Assembly: GCA_030373045.1 (NCBI GenBank)
Contig: JAUCPW010000029.1
Location: forward strand, 1-64,000
From: Candidatus Fermentibacter sp.
GTDB lineage: Bacteria; Fermentibacterota; Fermentibacteria; Fermentibacterales; Fermentibacteraceae
Direction of reading: 5' to 3'
DNA: 64,000 bases
This document shows, piece by piece, positions 51,273-59,882 of this stretch (positions are counted from its first letter, which is position 1; each line of letters starts with the position of its first letter). A model generated the notes under the pieces. It made no database searches. It saw only the letters and a program-made list of their open reading frames with translations, and had not been told where the DNA came from. The position numbers and the translations under genes are program-made.

Positions 51273-53452
51273 ACCCGCTCGCGCTCGCCCTCGCCATGGT
51301 TCTCTCCGACAGCACGGCCGACTCAACGGCCACCACTCTCGAGATCATCGCCTACTCCGCAGACTCCATCTGCTTCCGCCCGTCCACGGGGGATCTCGTT
51401 CTCGTGGGCGCATCCCGCGTCGACTACAGGGACATGAACCTGGAGGCCGACACGGTGCGCTACAGGTCTGAGCTCGACCTCATAGAGGCATCGGGGTCGC
51501 CGGAGCTGTTCGACGCCGGAGAGTCCATCAGGGGCAGCAGGATGCTCTACGACATGACCGCGCGGCGCGGGATGATAGAGGAGGCGGATTCCCGATACGA
51601 GTTCGGCTTCTATTCGGGCTCCTCGATCATCCAGGTCGGCAGGCGCGAGTTCAACATCACCGACGCCAGGTTCACCACCTGCGACGCCGACACCTCCGAC
51701 TACTACTTCAGATCCCCCGCCATGAAGGTCTTCCAGAACGAGAGGGCCATAGCCCGCCCCATCTACCTCTACGTGGCCGACACGCCAGTCTTCTACTTCC
51801 CGTACATGGTCTTCCCCATCAGGACTGGGAGGCAGTCGGGCTTCACCATCCCCAGGTTCGGTCAGACCTCGCGCGACGGACGGTTCCTGAGGGGGCTCGG
51901 ATACTACCTCGCCCTGTCGGACTACACCGACCTGCTCTTCCAGGGCGACATCCTCGACAGGTCCAGGTTCTCTGTCTCGGCGAGGGAGAGGCACCGCCTC
52001 AGATACGTGCACGAGGGTTCGGTCGAGATGGAATGGCGGCGCGAGTTCGAGAACCACCTCGACAGGTGGAGGTTCTTCGGCGAACACCTGCACGACTTCC
52101 CTGACGGGACTGCCGCCCGCCTCAGGGGCGAGTTCATCAGCGACAGGTCCTACCTCCACGACACCGAACCCGACGTCGAGGACAGGATGACCAGCGAGGT
52201 GAGGTCGTGGGCGAGCATCTCGCGGACCTTCGGGATAGCCTCGGTGCAGGCCACCCTCGACCGCACCGCCTACCTCGACAACAACCCGGACAGCATCCCC
52301 GACGAGACCGAATCCGTCCAGAGCCTCCCCGACCTGAGGATCGGCATTTCCTCCACCCCGCTGTTCCGGGCTCCCTCCGATCCTGCGGAGAGGAAGCCCT
52401 GGCATTCCCTGTACTGGAGCCTGTCGAGCCATTACATCGCCATGGACACGAAGCGGGAGGACTCGCGCACGACGCATTCCGGCTCCCGTACCGGCATCGA
52501 GCTGTCGGCCTCGGACAGGATCCTGGGGTTCCTGTCGGTGACGCCCAGGATAGGCGGAGTGTTCACCGTCTACGACAGGGACAGGGAGGGGGGCAGCCTC
52601 CCGTGGTGGGGCGCGGGCGAAGGCAGTCTGGGCTTCACGACCGACCTGTACGGCACATTCCAGGGGGGGGGTCTGGGCTTCTCGGCCTTCAGACATACCA
52701 TAACCCCGAGGGTGATCGTGGGCTGGGAGCCTTCGAGCTACATCACGGGCGCTGACGGCGGGCTCTCTTTCGAGCCGTCGGACTCCGCCGCATCCAGGTT
52801 CTACTCGTTCTCCGACCTCTCGCTGCCCGGCAGCGGAGGCACGGTCCAGTTCGGGCTGTTCCAGAGCCTCTCGGCCAAGAGGGAGGCCCGCGGGGAGCTC
52901 GAGAAGCTGGATCTAGCCTCGCTGGACGTCTCCACCTCTCTCGACCTCGATCCGGACAGCACGGGCAGGCGGTTCTCGCCGCTCTCGGCGTCGCTGGAGC
53001 TCACCCCGCTGGCAATCGCCAGCTTCCGCGCCGACGCCTCCTGGGACATGTACGACGGGGAACTCGACGATCTAGGGTTCACGACATCCCTCCAGCTCGC
53101 GGGCAACGACAGGACTCTCGTCCCCGACTCCGCAGCATTCGACGGGCTCCCGTGGCGGCTCACCCTCTCCCACCACTACCGGATGGGCATGGACGGATCG
53201 GACGACCTGAGCAAGGTCAGGGCCTCGGCTTCCCTCGAACTGACGCCGGCGTGGTCGGTGGACTACACGGCCTACTACGATGCGGTGGAGGGTGACTTCA
53301 TCAACCAGAGCTACACGCTCAGGCGCGACCTCCACTGCTGGGAGGCGCTCTTCGTGAGGCAGATCTCCGACACGGACACGGGCTTCTACTTCAGGATCAA
53401 CATCACCGAACTCCCCGACATCAAGATAGAGCAGCACGTCACCAACTTCTAG
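51269..53452 (+). CDS. lptD: LPS-assembly outer-membrane protein LptD
   Basis: 727 residues from TTG 51269, overlapping the ROK stop as TTGA; the signal peptide is short (LNPLALALAMVLSDSTADS). An OstA/LptA-like jelly-roll region comes first (LVLVGASRVDYRDMNLEADT, GMIEEADSRYEFGFYSGSS). The motif FTTCDADTSDYYFRSPAMKV and VADTPVFYFPYMVFPI is characteristic of LptD before the large beta-barrel. It inserts LPS into the outer leaflet, in agreement with the heptose genes. Only one cysteine of the usual disulfide pattern is obvious at the N-terminal side, so the bridge of E. coli LptD may be absent. Confidence 0.9.
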   Translation: MNPLALALAMVLSDSTADSTATTLEIIAYSADSICFRPSTGDLVLVGASRVDYRDMNLEADTVRYRSELDLIEASGSPELFDAGESIRGSRMLYDMTARRGMIEEADSRYEFGFYSGSSIIQVGRREFNITDARFTTCDADTSDYYFRSPAMKVFQNERAIARPIYLYVADTPVFYFPYMVFPIRTGRQSGFTIPRFGQTSRDGRFLRGLGYYLALSDYTDLLFQGDILDRSRFSVSARERHRLRYVHEGSVEMEWRREFENHLDRWRFFGEHLHDFPDGTAARLRGEFISDRSYLHDTEPDVEDRMTSEVRSWASISRTFGIASVQATLDRTAYLDNNPDSIPDETESVQSLPDLRIGISSTPLFRAPSDPAERKPWHSLYWSLSSHYIAMDTKREDSRTTHSGSRTGIELSASDRILGFLSVTPRIGGVFTVYDRDREGGSLPWWGAGEGSLGFTTDLYGTFQGGGLGFSAFRHTITPRVIVGWEPSSYITGADGGLSFEPSDSAASRFYSFSDLSLPGSGGTVQFGLFQSLSAKREARGELEKLDLASLDVSTSLDLDPDSTGRRFSPLSASLELTPLAIASFRADASWDMYDGELDDLGFTTSLQLAGNDRTLVPDSAAFDGLPWRLTLSHHYRMGMDGSDDLSKVRASASLELTPAWSVDYTAYYDAVEGDFINQSYTLRRDLHCWEALFVRQISDTDTGFYFRINITELPDIKIEQHVTNF

Positions 53453-53656
53453 CCGTTCCTCCGTCCCGACACGCCCCACGACCCGTTCCAGAGCCCGCGA
53501 CCCGGCCGATCGAAGCCGCGGATGTCCATCGGACTGCAACGGCTGGTTTCGTGGCAGAATGCCGTTAAGTGCTTTTTACTTGCTGTTTCATTAGAATATT
53601 TGCCGAATGTGCTCAGGGATGGTGCACAGATCGACTTCCCCGCATGAGATGCACGC

Positions 53657-53685
53657 TTGACACGGGGCTTTCGTTGATCTACACT
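53657..53685 (+). promoter_or_regulatory. Promoter of the HU gene
   Basis: TTGACA at 53657-53662 and TACACT at 53680-53685 are 17 bp apart in the 264-bp gap after lptD. The AT-rich stretch upstream (53570-53605) may act as an UP element. The remainder of the gap shows nothing recognisable. Confidence 0.75.
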
Positions 53686-53716
53686 CGGACTATGGTCGTG
53701 GAAAGGGGGTGACTTC

Positions 53717-54019
53717 ATGACCAAGAAGGATCTGGTAGCGCACGTCGCGGGGAAGACCGGCCTGACCAAGAAGCAGGCTGGTGGTGCCGTTGACGCGTTC
53801 CTCGGCGGAATCATGGAGACTCTGAAGGCGGACGACGCCAAGATCAGCCTGGTCGGCTTCGGGACTTTCTCGAACAAGCTCCGGGCCCAGAGGGTTGGTG
53901 TCGATCCCAAGACCCACGCCAAGAAGACCTATCCGGCTAAGAGGGTACCGCACTTCAAGGCTGGCAAGACCCTGAAGGAGCTCATCGAGAAGGGCCCCAA
54001 GAAGGGCAAGAAGCGCTAG
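53717..54019 (+). CDS. hup: HU-family DNA-binding protein
   Basis: 100 residues. MTKKDLVAHVAGKTGLTKKQ starts the helical dimer core; VGFGTFSNKLRAQRVGVDPK and AKRVPHFKAGKTLKE are the typical beta-arm region, in which the usual R.GRNP.TG is altered to RVGVDPKTHAKK. The lysine-rich C-terminal tail (KGPKKGKKR) is longer than in E. coli HU. It is monocistronic, with its own promoter and terminator and a strong SD (GGGGGTGA), suggesting high expression. Confidence 0.95.
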   Translation: MTKKDLVAHVAGKTGLTKKQAGGAVDAFLGGIMETLKADDAKISLVGFGTFSNKLRAQRVGVDPKTHAKKTYPAKRVPHFKAGKTLKELIEKGPKKGKKR

Positions 54020-54030
54020 ACCGGCTGCCC

Positions 54031-54068
54031 GGGAGGGGCGGGTGACCGCCCCTCCCTTCCTTTTTTTT
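54031..54068 (+). terminator. Rho-independent terminator of the HU gene
   Basis: An 11-bp GC stem GGGAGGGGCGG/CCGCCCCTCCC with a GTGA loop (54031-54056) is followed by TTCC and a run of eight or more T residues. It begins 11 nt after the HU stop. Confidence 0.95.
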
Positions 54069-54094
54069 GCCCCGCCCGCGATCCTCCGGGAGAT

Positions 54095-54892
54095 ATGCCA
54101 GCCGAAGTATCGGTCATCATCACGACGTATAACAGCTCCGGCACCCTGGGGCTCTGTCTCCGATCGCTCCTCGACCTGACCGGCGACGATGCCCCGCGGG
54201 CGATAGTGGTGTTCGACAACGCCTCGTCGGACGGGTCCTTCGCCATCGCCCGCGGATTCCGGGGCGTGAGGGCGGTCGGATCGGACAGGAACCTCGGCCT
54301 CGCAAGGGCGAACGGCATCGCGGCCGGCCTCTGCGGCCACGGCCCCGTGCTCCTCCTGAACCCGGACGTCATCGCCAGGCCCGGGTCCATCTCGACCCTG
54401 TCCGAATTCTGCGGTTCGCACCCCTGGGTGGGGATAGCAGGCCCCCGCCTGCTTTCCCCGGACGGCCTGATCCAGCATTCGGCCAGGAGTTTCCCCGACC
54501 CGGCCTCGATACTCGCCCGGAGAACGCCATGGGGCGCGACTCCCGCCGGAAGGGCCGCCACCGCCAGGCATCTCCCGCCTCCGGTCGACCGGCCGTCGCC
54601 GGTCGACTGGATCGTGGGGGCGGCCATGTGGGTCACAGCGGCAGGCAGGGAGAGGTTCGGGCTCATGTCGCCACGCTACTTCCTCTACTTCGAGGATGTA
54701 GACCTCTGCTGGAGGGCCTGGGAATCGGGTTCGCAGGTCTGGCTGGTACCGGGCGCCCTGATGGAGCACGTCTCCCGGCGCGAGAGCGCAGGGAGGCCCG
54801 GAAAAGCTCTTTTGCTGCACCTCGCGAGCATGCTTAGATTCTATTCAGACCATCACGGGGCGCTTTCCGGAAGACGCCCGGGAGTTCGATGA
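54095..54892 (+). CDS. Family 2 glycosyltransferase (rhamnosyltransferase-like)
   Basis: 265 residues. The GT-A fold begins EVSVIITTYNSSGTLGLCLR. FDNASSDGSFAIAR and SDRNLGLARANGIA bind nucleotide-sugar, VLLLNPDVIARPGS holds the metal-site Asp (NPD), and PRYFLYFEDVDLCWRAWESG carries the catalytic ED motif. This layout matches WbbL-type rhamnosyl- and related transferases of LPS or capsule synthesis. Its stop overlaps the next gene's start (ATGA), so it probably works with the sugar-phosphate transferase there. Confidence 0.93.
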   Translation: MPAEVSVIITTYNSSGTLGLCLRSLLDLTGDDAPRAIVVFDNASSDGSFAIARGFRGVRAVGSDRNLGLARANGIAAGLCGHGPVLLLNPDVIARPGSISTLSEFCGSHPWVGIAGPRLLSPDGLIQHSARSFPDPASILARRTPWGATPAGRAATARHLPPPVDRPSPVDWIVGAAMWVTAAGRERFGLMSPRYFLYFEDVDLCWRAWESGSQVWLVPGALMEHVSRRESAGRPGKALLLHLASMLRFYSDHHGALSGRRPGVR

Positions 54893-56319
54893 ACAGAAGG
54901 CCGGATTGGATCAACGCCCTGCTGATGGCAGCCGGCGACATGGTCCTGGTGATAGGCGTCTACATGCTCGGGTTCTGGCTGAGGCACGAGGCGCTCGCCG
55001 GCTTCATCGAGCAGACCTTCGGCCGTTCCCGCGACTTCCGGCTCTCCGCGATGCACTACCTGGTCTCCGGTGCACTCATGGGGCTGGTATCCGTCATCCT
55101 CCTCCAGGCCTTCGGGGCCTACAGGAAGAACTGGGGGCTCGCCCAGATCGACGAGCTCGCCGGCATCATGAAGTCCACCTTCACTGCGGTGGTGATCACA
55201 TTCGCCCTGAGCTTCGCGGTGAAGGAGCTCAACTTCTCCCGCTCCGTCCTCCTCTTCTCATTCCCCGCGGCGACCCTGTGCCTGACGCTGTGGCACAACT
55301 CCTTCCGCGAATTCGCCAGGAGGATGTTCCTGAGGTCCGGCCTCGCATGCAGAACCGCCGTCTACGGATGCGGAGGCCTCGCCCGGGAGCTGTCCAGGCA
55401 CCTGAGCGGGAGGGGCGCCTTCCCGGCCGTCCTGCACGGATTCGTGAGGCCCTCGGGTGGGTCGGACACGCCCGTGGTCGACGCCGAGCACGTGGAGGAC
55501 CTGGAGGCATTCCTGAAGGACGAGGCGATCGGCAGGCTGATAGTGGCCGACACCACGATCTCCCGGGAGGAGACGGCCGACGTGGTCTGCGCGTGCGAGC
55601 ATGCCGGGGTCCCCTACATGCTGGTCCCCGACGTGTTCACGATGGTGAGCCTGACCACTCGATTCACCAGCCTCGGCGGGACCACCCTGGTCGAGTCGGT
55701 GGCGCCTCCCCTGAGCGGTGCGAGGATGGTCACGAAACGCCTCGTGGACATCGCCCTCGCATCCGTCGCCGCGGTGCTGCTGCTCATCCCGGGGATCCTG
55801 ATCTCACTTCTGATCCTGCTCGACGACGGGATGCCGGTCTTCTACGTCCAGACCCGCCTCGGGAGGAGGAACAGGCCCTTCCGCATGATCAAGTTCAGAT
55901 CGATGAAGGTGGGCGCCGATGCCATGAAGCCGGGGCTTTTGAACCGCAACGAGGCCTCGGGCCCCCTTTTCAAGATGAGGAGCGATCCGCGGGTGACCAG
56001 GTCGGGCGCCTTCCTGAGGCGATGGAGCCTCGACGAGCTGCCCCAGATCATCAACGTCCTGAAGGGCGAGATGAGCCTAGTCGGACCCCGGCCTCCGCTC
56101 CCCGAAGAGGTGGCATCCTATACCGAGAGGCAGCTCAAGAGGCTGCAGACCGTTCCGGGAATCACCGGGATCTGGCAGGTTTCCGGAAGGAGCCAGCTGG
56201 GATTCGACGAGATGGTGAAGCTGGATTTCTACTACGTCGACAACTGGTCGATCTGGCTCGACCTGTCGATACTCCTCCTGACGATCCCCGCAGCGCTCTC
56301 GAGGCGCGGCGCCTACTAG
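54889..56319 (+). CDS. Polyprenyl glycosylphosphotransferase (WbaP/WcaJ-like)
   Basis: 476 residues. Four hydrophobic segments lie in the first 130 residues (MLGFWLRHEALAG region, LVSGALMGLVSVILLQAFGA, STFTAVVITFALSFAV), followed by a CoA-binding-like domain (TAVYGCGGLARELSRHLSG) and the C-terminal catalytic part: KRLVDIALASVAAVLLLIPG, VQTRLGRRNRPFRMIKFRSM, RRWSLDELPQIINVLKGEMS and LVGPRPPLPEEV. It loads a sugar phosphate on undecaprenyl phosphate to start glycan synthesis. Confidence 0.95.
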   Translation: MNRRPDWINALLMAAGDMVLVIGVYMLGFWLRHEALAGFIEQTFGRSRDFRLSAMHYLVSGALMGLVSVILLQAFGAYRKNWGLAQIDELAGIMKSTFTAVVITFALSFAVKELNFSRSVLLFSFPAATLCLTLWHNSFREFARRMFLRSGLACRTAVYGCGGLARELSRHLSGRGAFPAVLHGFVRPSGGSDTPVVDAEHVEDLEAFLKDEAIGRLIVADTTISREETADVVCACEHAGVPYMLVPDVFTMVSLTTRFTSLGGTTLVESVAPPLSGARMVTKRLVDIALASVAAVLLLIPGILISLLILLDDGMPVFYVQTRLGRRNRPFRMIKFRSMKVGADAMKPGLLNRNEASGPLFKMRSDPRVTRSGAFLRRWSLDELPQIINVLKGEMSLVGPRPPLPEEVASYTERQLKRLQTVPGITGIWQVSGRSQLGFDEMVKLDFYYVDNWSIWLDLSILLLTIPAALSRRGAY

Positions 56320-56381
56320 GGGATGACCGGTGCGGGCGCGCCGTCAGAGCGGGGATGGCTGCGGAAGTGTCATCATACGTG

Positions 56382-56491
56382 TCCCGGATCGAACGTAATC
56401 CGACCCGGGAATGGGCAACGTCGAAGGTGTAGTTGTACGTGGTCGAGGGCCAGATGCCCTGATCTCCCGGATCGACGGAATCCGACCCGGG
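56382..56491. repeat. Pair of 27-28-bp direct repeats upstream of the 56504 gene
   Basis: Copies at 56382-56409 and 56465-56491 both start TCCCGGATCGA and end ATCCGACCCGGG, 83 bp apart from start to start (close to eight DNA turns). Each copy is itself an imperfect inverted repeat (CCCGGATCG with CGACCCGGG). They lie in the 184-bp gap before the gene, the second ending 12 bp before its start, and may be operator sites or leader hairpins. Confidence 0.65.
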
Positions 56492-56503
56492 CTGGAGGAT
56501 GCG

Positions 56504-56803
56504 ATGGAGCACAAAGTCGTCACGGCCTCGTGGAAGAGCAGGGGCACGCTGGAGAAGGTCATCCGCGACATGGAGCCCGACGGCTGGTGCGTGGCGACCC
56601 TGGGAGAGGTCTTCAGCGGGAGCGTCCTCGTCATGATAAGGGGCGGGGGCATGTGGACCCACGAGGTGATCCAGCTCTTCTGGAAGATGAAGGACAACGT
56701 GGCCGGGATGATCAGGGAGAAGGAGAAGGAAGGCTGGATAGTCGCGGCCATAGGCGACTGCCTGGGCGGTGCGGTGATGATACTCAAGAAGCAGGTGAAG
56801 TAG
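56504..56803 (+). CDS. Small protein with an internal repeat, function unknown
   Basis: 99 residues from ATG 56504, chosen for GGAGG at ideal spacing; the frame can be extended to 56411 but that part overlaps the direct repeats. Two similar halves are seen: IRDMEPDGWCVATLGE with SGSVLVMIRGGG, and IREKEKEGWIVAAIGD with GGAVMILKKQ. The helix-GW-strand pattern is like DUF4177-type small proteins. No signal peptide is present. Its last 20 nt overlap the end of the convergent gene on the other strand. Confidence 0.75.
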   Translation: MEHKVVTASWKSRGTLEKVIRDMEPDGWCVATLGEVFSGSVLVMIRGGGMWTHEVIQLFWKMKDNVAGMIREKEKEGWIVAAIGDCLGGAVMILKKQVK

Positions 56804-58424
56804 CCCCGGCCTCCCCGAGTATGCTCCTGAGGATCGCTATGCTGGCCGCATAGGCCGGGGCCACGCCGGACCCTCCCAGCGGCACCGACAGGAGGTCGCC
56901 CGACAGGGGCGCGTCGGAGGCGTAGTAGGCCACCCCCACCTTGATGCCCGGATCGACCCTCTCTCTCAGAATGGCGTGCCTGATCGCCCTTGCGTACGGT
57001 ATGCCCTCCATCTCGACGCCCAGCGCCTTCCAGTTGTCCCTGAAGTAGGTCAGGACGCCCTCGTTCTGGAGGAAGGTGCCCGACACGGTCAGCATGGGGC
57101 CGCCAGTGTGGACCCGCAGGCCGCCGGTCCCCTCGAAGTCGGCCGGGACGAGGCGGTTGTCCAGGTCGTACACGTCGCCGGACCCCTGCTTGACGAAGTA
57201 CGAGGGCAGCATGATGTCGCCCCTGCCACCCACGAGCGTCCCCGCCTTGCCCATCACGTACACGCCGCGCACGCTGCGGCCCATCATCTCGAGCATCTCG
57301 TTGAACAGGAAGAAGCCCTCCTCGCCGAAGGCGTAGTCGACATTCACGAGGAAGCCCCTCCCCCGGCCGGCGCCGGCGAGCCTGCCGTCCAGAGCGGAGT
57401 AATCCAGCCTGCCCAGGTCGACGAGCTGGCAGAACGGCATGTCGGGGGCCACGGGTATGGAGCGGATTCCGCAGGCCTCGTCCTCCCCGAGCCTCGCCGA
57501 GGCGGTCCCTGGATCGGCCAGCGCCTCCCTCGCCCCCGCATAGTCCTCCGGGCCGCTCATGCCGAGGTCGGCCCAGTGCCTTCTGATGAACGGGGACAGG
57601 CAGTTCACTATGCTGTGCCTGTTGCTCGACACGATGTGGACGCTCCCGCCCTCCGGGCCGGCCTCCCGCATCGCCGAGAGCAGCTCCGAGGTCCAGCTCT
57701 TGGCCTTTCTGCTGTAGGTCGCGACCAGCCCGAACCTGTCCGAGAAGACCACCTTCAGATCCCTGGTGCCCGAAGCGGCGATCGATCTGACCACTTCGAC
57801 CAGCCTCCCCCCCAGGGAGGCGTCGAGGGCCTTCACCGCACCGTAGCCGCACCTGAATTCGACGGAGATCTCGTGGAGAAGGGAGAGGTGCCCCGGGTCG
57901 GAATCGGATGCGCCGGGGGCGGCGGGATCGTCTATGGCGTTCCAGACGGAGAAGTGACCGGGATCCTCCGCGAGCTTGGCCAGGTAGGCCGCATGCCTGG
58001 CCCTGATCTTGTCGGCCTCGATCTGGAAGCATGTTATGGCGGAGATGAAGTCGATCATGTCGCTCATCCCGCCCCGGAACGACGTGACGAACGAATCCGG
58101 CCCCGTGCGGAAGGTCGGCCTGCGCCTGGCCCTCGTCTCCACCGGAGAGAAATCGCCGGCCAGCTCGCCTCCCGTCTCCCTGACCGCCGTGATCTGCCTG
58201 ACCGACCATATGCCGTCGGGGAGCCTCATCAGGACGTACAGCAGGGCATCGGCGTCGAGCCTGTCGGGATCGTCCACGAGCTGGTAGAGAGCGGGCCTGG
58301 ATATGGCCATGAACTTCCTGAGGCTCGATCCCGACTCGCCTCCGGGCCGGTAGTAGCCTCGCAGTATGATCCCCTTGGCGAGCGTCTCGAACTCCTCTAT
58401 CGCAAGTCTGGATTCCAGGCTCAT
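56784..58424 (-). CDS. Large uncharacterised protein with nucleoside-phosphorylase-like C-terminal part
   Basis: 546 residues from ATG 58424, preceded by a strong SD (GGGAGG). The first about 380 residues are mostly helical and not recognised (SLRKFMAISRPALYQLVDDP, GMSDMIDFISAITCFQIEAD). The C-terminal part shows phosphorylase-like motifs: VRGVYVMGKAGTLVGGRGD then IMLPSYFVKQGS, GPMLTVSGTFLQNEG, and GVEMEGIPYARAI, the last matching the V-E-M-E ribose-binding motif of purine nucleoside phosphorylases and AMP nucleosidases. It could cleave or bind a nucleoside, but active-site completeness cannot be judged here. I have a weak memory of a DUF of this size (DUF6909) but cannot confirm it. Confidence 0.75.
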   Translation of the reverse strand: MSLESRLAIEEFETLAKGIILRGYYRPGGESGSSLRKFMAISRPALYQLVDDPDRLDADALLYVLMRLPDGIWSVRQITAVRETGGELAGDFSPVETRARRRPTFRTGPDSFVTSFRGGMSDMIDFISAITCFQIEADKIRARHAAYLAKLAEDPGHFSVWNAIDDPAAPGASDSDPGHLSLLHEISVEFRCGYGAVKALDASLGGRLVEVVRSIAASGTRDLKVVFSDRFGLVATYSRKAKSWTSELLSAMREAGPEGGSVHIVSSNRHSIVNCLSPFIRRHWADLGMSGPEDYAGAREALADPGTASARLGEDEACGIRSIPVAPDMPFCQLVDLGRLDYSALDGRLAGAGRGRGFLVNVDYAFGEEGFFLFNEMLEMMGRSVRGVYVMGKAGTLVGGRGDIMLPSYFVKQGSGDVYDLDNRLVPADFEGTGGLRVHTGGPMLTVSGTFLQNEGVLTYFRDNWKALGVEMEGIPYARAIRHAILRERVDPGIKVGVAYYASDAPLSGDLLSVPLGGSGVAPAYAASIAILRSILGEAGATSPAS

Positions 58425-58576
58425 CTTGCACCTCCCACAGGGATATCAATATGCTCACCGGCGCAAGGAATGCGAAACCCCGCGGATCCACCCGGACGGG
58501 AACCGCGTGCGCTTCCGGGGCATTTATCGTGGAGCATGCCAGATTTCAACAGGGCCAGCCTCGAAGGGAGATGCAG

Positions 58577-58906
58577 ATGGCCATCAGGAAGATATCCGGC
58601 AAGGAACTCCCCGTCGTGTCGGCGGTTTCAGACAGGTTCGTGCTCGTCGACTTCAGCGCCACCTGGTGCGGCCCCTGCCGCATGCTCCACCCCGTGCTCG
58701 AACAGATCTCGGGAGAGCTTGCGGGGTGGGACTTCTACGAGATGGACATAGACCAGAACCAGGCCGAGGCCGCCTCCTTCGGCGTCCGCGGGGTGCCGAC
58801 CATGATCGTTTTCAAGGCCGGCAAGGAGATAGACCGGCTCGTGGGCTTCCGCGACAAGCCGTCCCTCCTGTCCGGGCTGCAGGCGATAGCCGCGGGGACG
58901 AACTAG
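58577..58906 (+). CDS. trxA: Thioredoxin
   Basis: 109 residues from ATG 58577 (GGGAG at correct spacing; an ATG at 58571 is too close to it). FVLVDFSATWCGPCRMLHPV carries the canonical WCGPC active site, the buried Asp is present (VDFSA), and VRGVPTMIVFKAGKEIDRLVG contains the cis-Pro motif. It reduces protein disulfides with electrons from the thioredoxin reductase encoded 5 nt downstream. Confidence 0.96.
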   Translation: MAIRKISGKELPVVSAVSDRFVLVDFSATWCGPCRMLHPVLEQISGELAGWDFYEMDIDQNQAEAASFGVRGVPTMIVFKAGKEIDRLVGFRDKPSLLSGLQAIAAGTN

Positions 58907-58911
58907 CCGCG

Positions 58912-59880
58912 ATGACCGGACCCGGATTCTCGATCGGGGTCGTGCCGCCCTCCCGGGGAGCGGAGGGCCGCAGCTTCGACGTAGTAGTGGCCGGGGGCGG
59001 CCCCGCCGGAATCTCCGCGGCGCTCTACCTGTCGAGGTATGCACTCGGGCACGTCGTCCTCGAAGGCTGGCAGCCCGGCGGACAGGCCGTGATGACGGAT
59101 CATATCGAGAACTACCCGGGTACCGGCGCTACGACGGGTCAGGAACTGATGGACGCGATGCGCGCCCAGGCGGTCTCCTCCGGGTCGACCTTCCTTTCCG
59201 AACGCGTTGTCTCGTGCTCCGCGCGCCCCGAAGGCGGGCTGAGCATCGAGGCCGACGCGGGACCGGTGACCGCGAGGGCCCTGATCATCGCAACCGGGGC
59301 CGCCCCAGCCAGGCTGGGAGTCCCGGGCGAGAGCAGGTTCTACGGGCGCGGCGTCAGCAACTGCGCCACGTGCGACGCCCCGCTGTTCAGGGGCAGGCAC
59401 GTCCTGGTGGTGGGCGGGGGCGACAGCGCCGTGAAGGAGGCCCTGCACCTCACTTCGTTCGCATCCAGGATCACCCTGGTCCACAGGAGGGACGCCCTCA
59501 GGGCGGAGCCCGCCCTTGCGAACCGCCTGCTGGCATCCTCCTCGGTCGAGGTCATGTGGAGCAGCAGGCTCCTGGAGATCAGGGGTGAAAGGGAGGTCGA
59601 ATCGGTGGTCCTCGATACGCCCGGCGGAAGAAGCGAACTCGCCGTCGACGGAGTGTTCATCTTCGTGGGAAGGACCCCGGCGACCGACCCGTTCCGGAAC
59701 CTGGTGCGCCTGAACGACGACGGCACGGTATGGACCAGGGACATCGTCTGCACTACGAGGGACGACGTGTTCGCCGCGGGCGACGTCACCTCGAATCCGC
59801 TCAGGCAGGTCGTGACGGCCGCCGCCGACGGGGCCAGGGCCGCGGCTGCGGCATGGCACCGTCTGGGGCTGGAGGGATAG
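58912..59880 (+). CDS. trxB: Thioredoxin reductase
   Basis: 322 residues from ATG 58912. FDVVVAGGGPAGISAALYLSR is the FAD-binding motif, GVSNCATCDAPLF holds the redox CATC pair, HVLVVGGGDSAVKEALHL is the pyridine-nucleotide motif, and FAAGDVTSNPLRQVVTAAAD closes the FAD site. The first 22 residues (FSIGVVPPSRGAEGRS) are longer than usual; a shorter in-frame start is not obvious. The GGGDSA and HRR (VHRRDALRAEP) motifs suggest NADPH use. Confidence 0.96.
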   Translation: MTGPGFSIGVVPPSRGAEGRSFDVVVAGGGPAGISAALYLSRYALGHVVLEGWQPGGQAVMTDHIENYPGTGATTGQELMDAMRAQAVSSGSTFLSERVVSCSARPEGGLSIEADAGPVTARALIIATGAAPARLGVPGESRFYGRGVSNCATCDAPLFRGRHVLVVGGGDSAVKEALHLTSFASRITLVHRRDALRAEPALANRLLASSSVEVMWSSRLLEIRGEREVESVVLDTPGGRSELAVDGVFIFVGRTPATDPFRNLVRLNDDGTVWTRDIVCTTRDDVFAAGDVTSNPLRQVVTAAADGARAAAAAWHRLGLEG

Positions 59881-59882
59881 CG

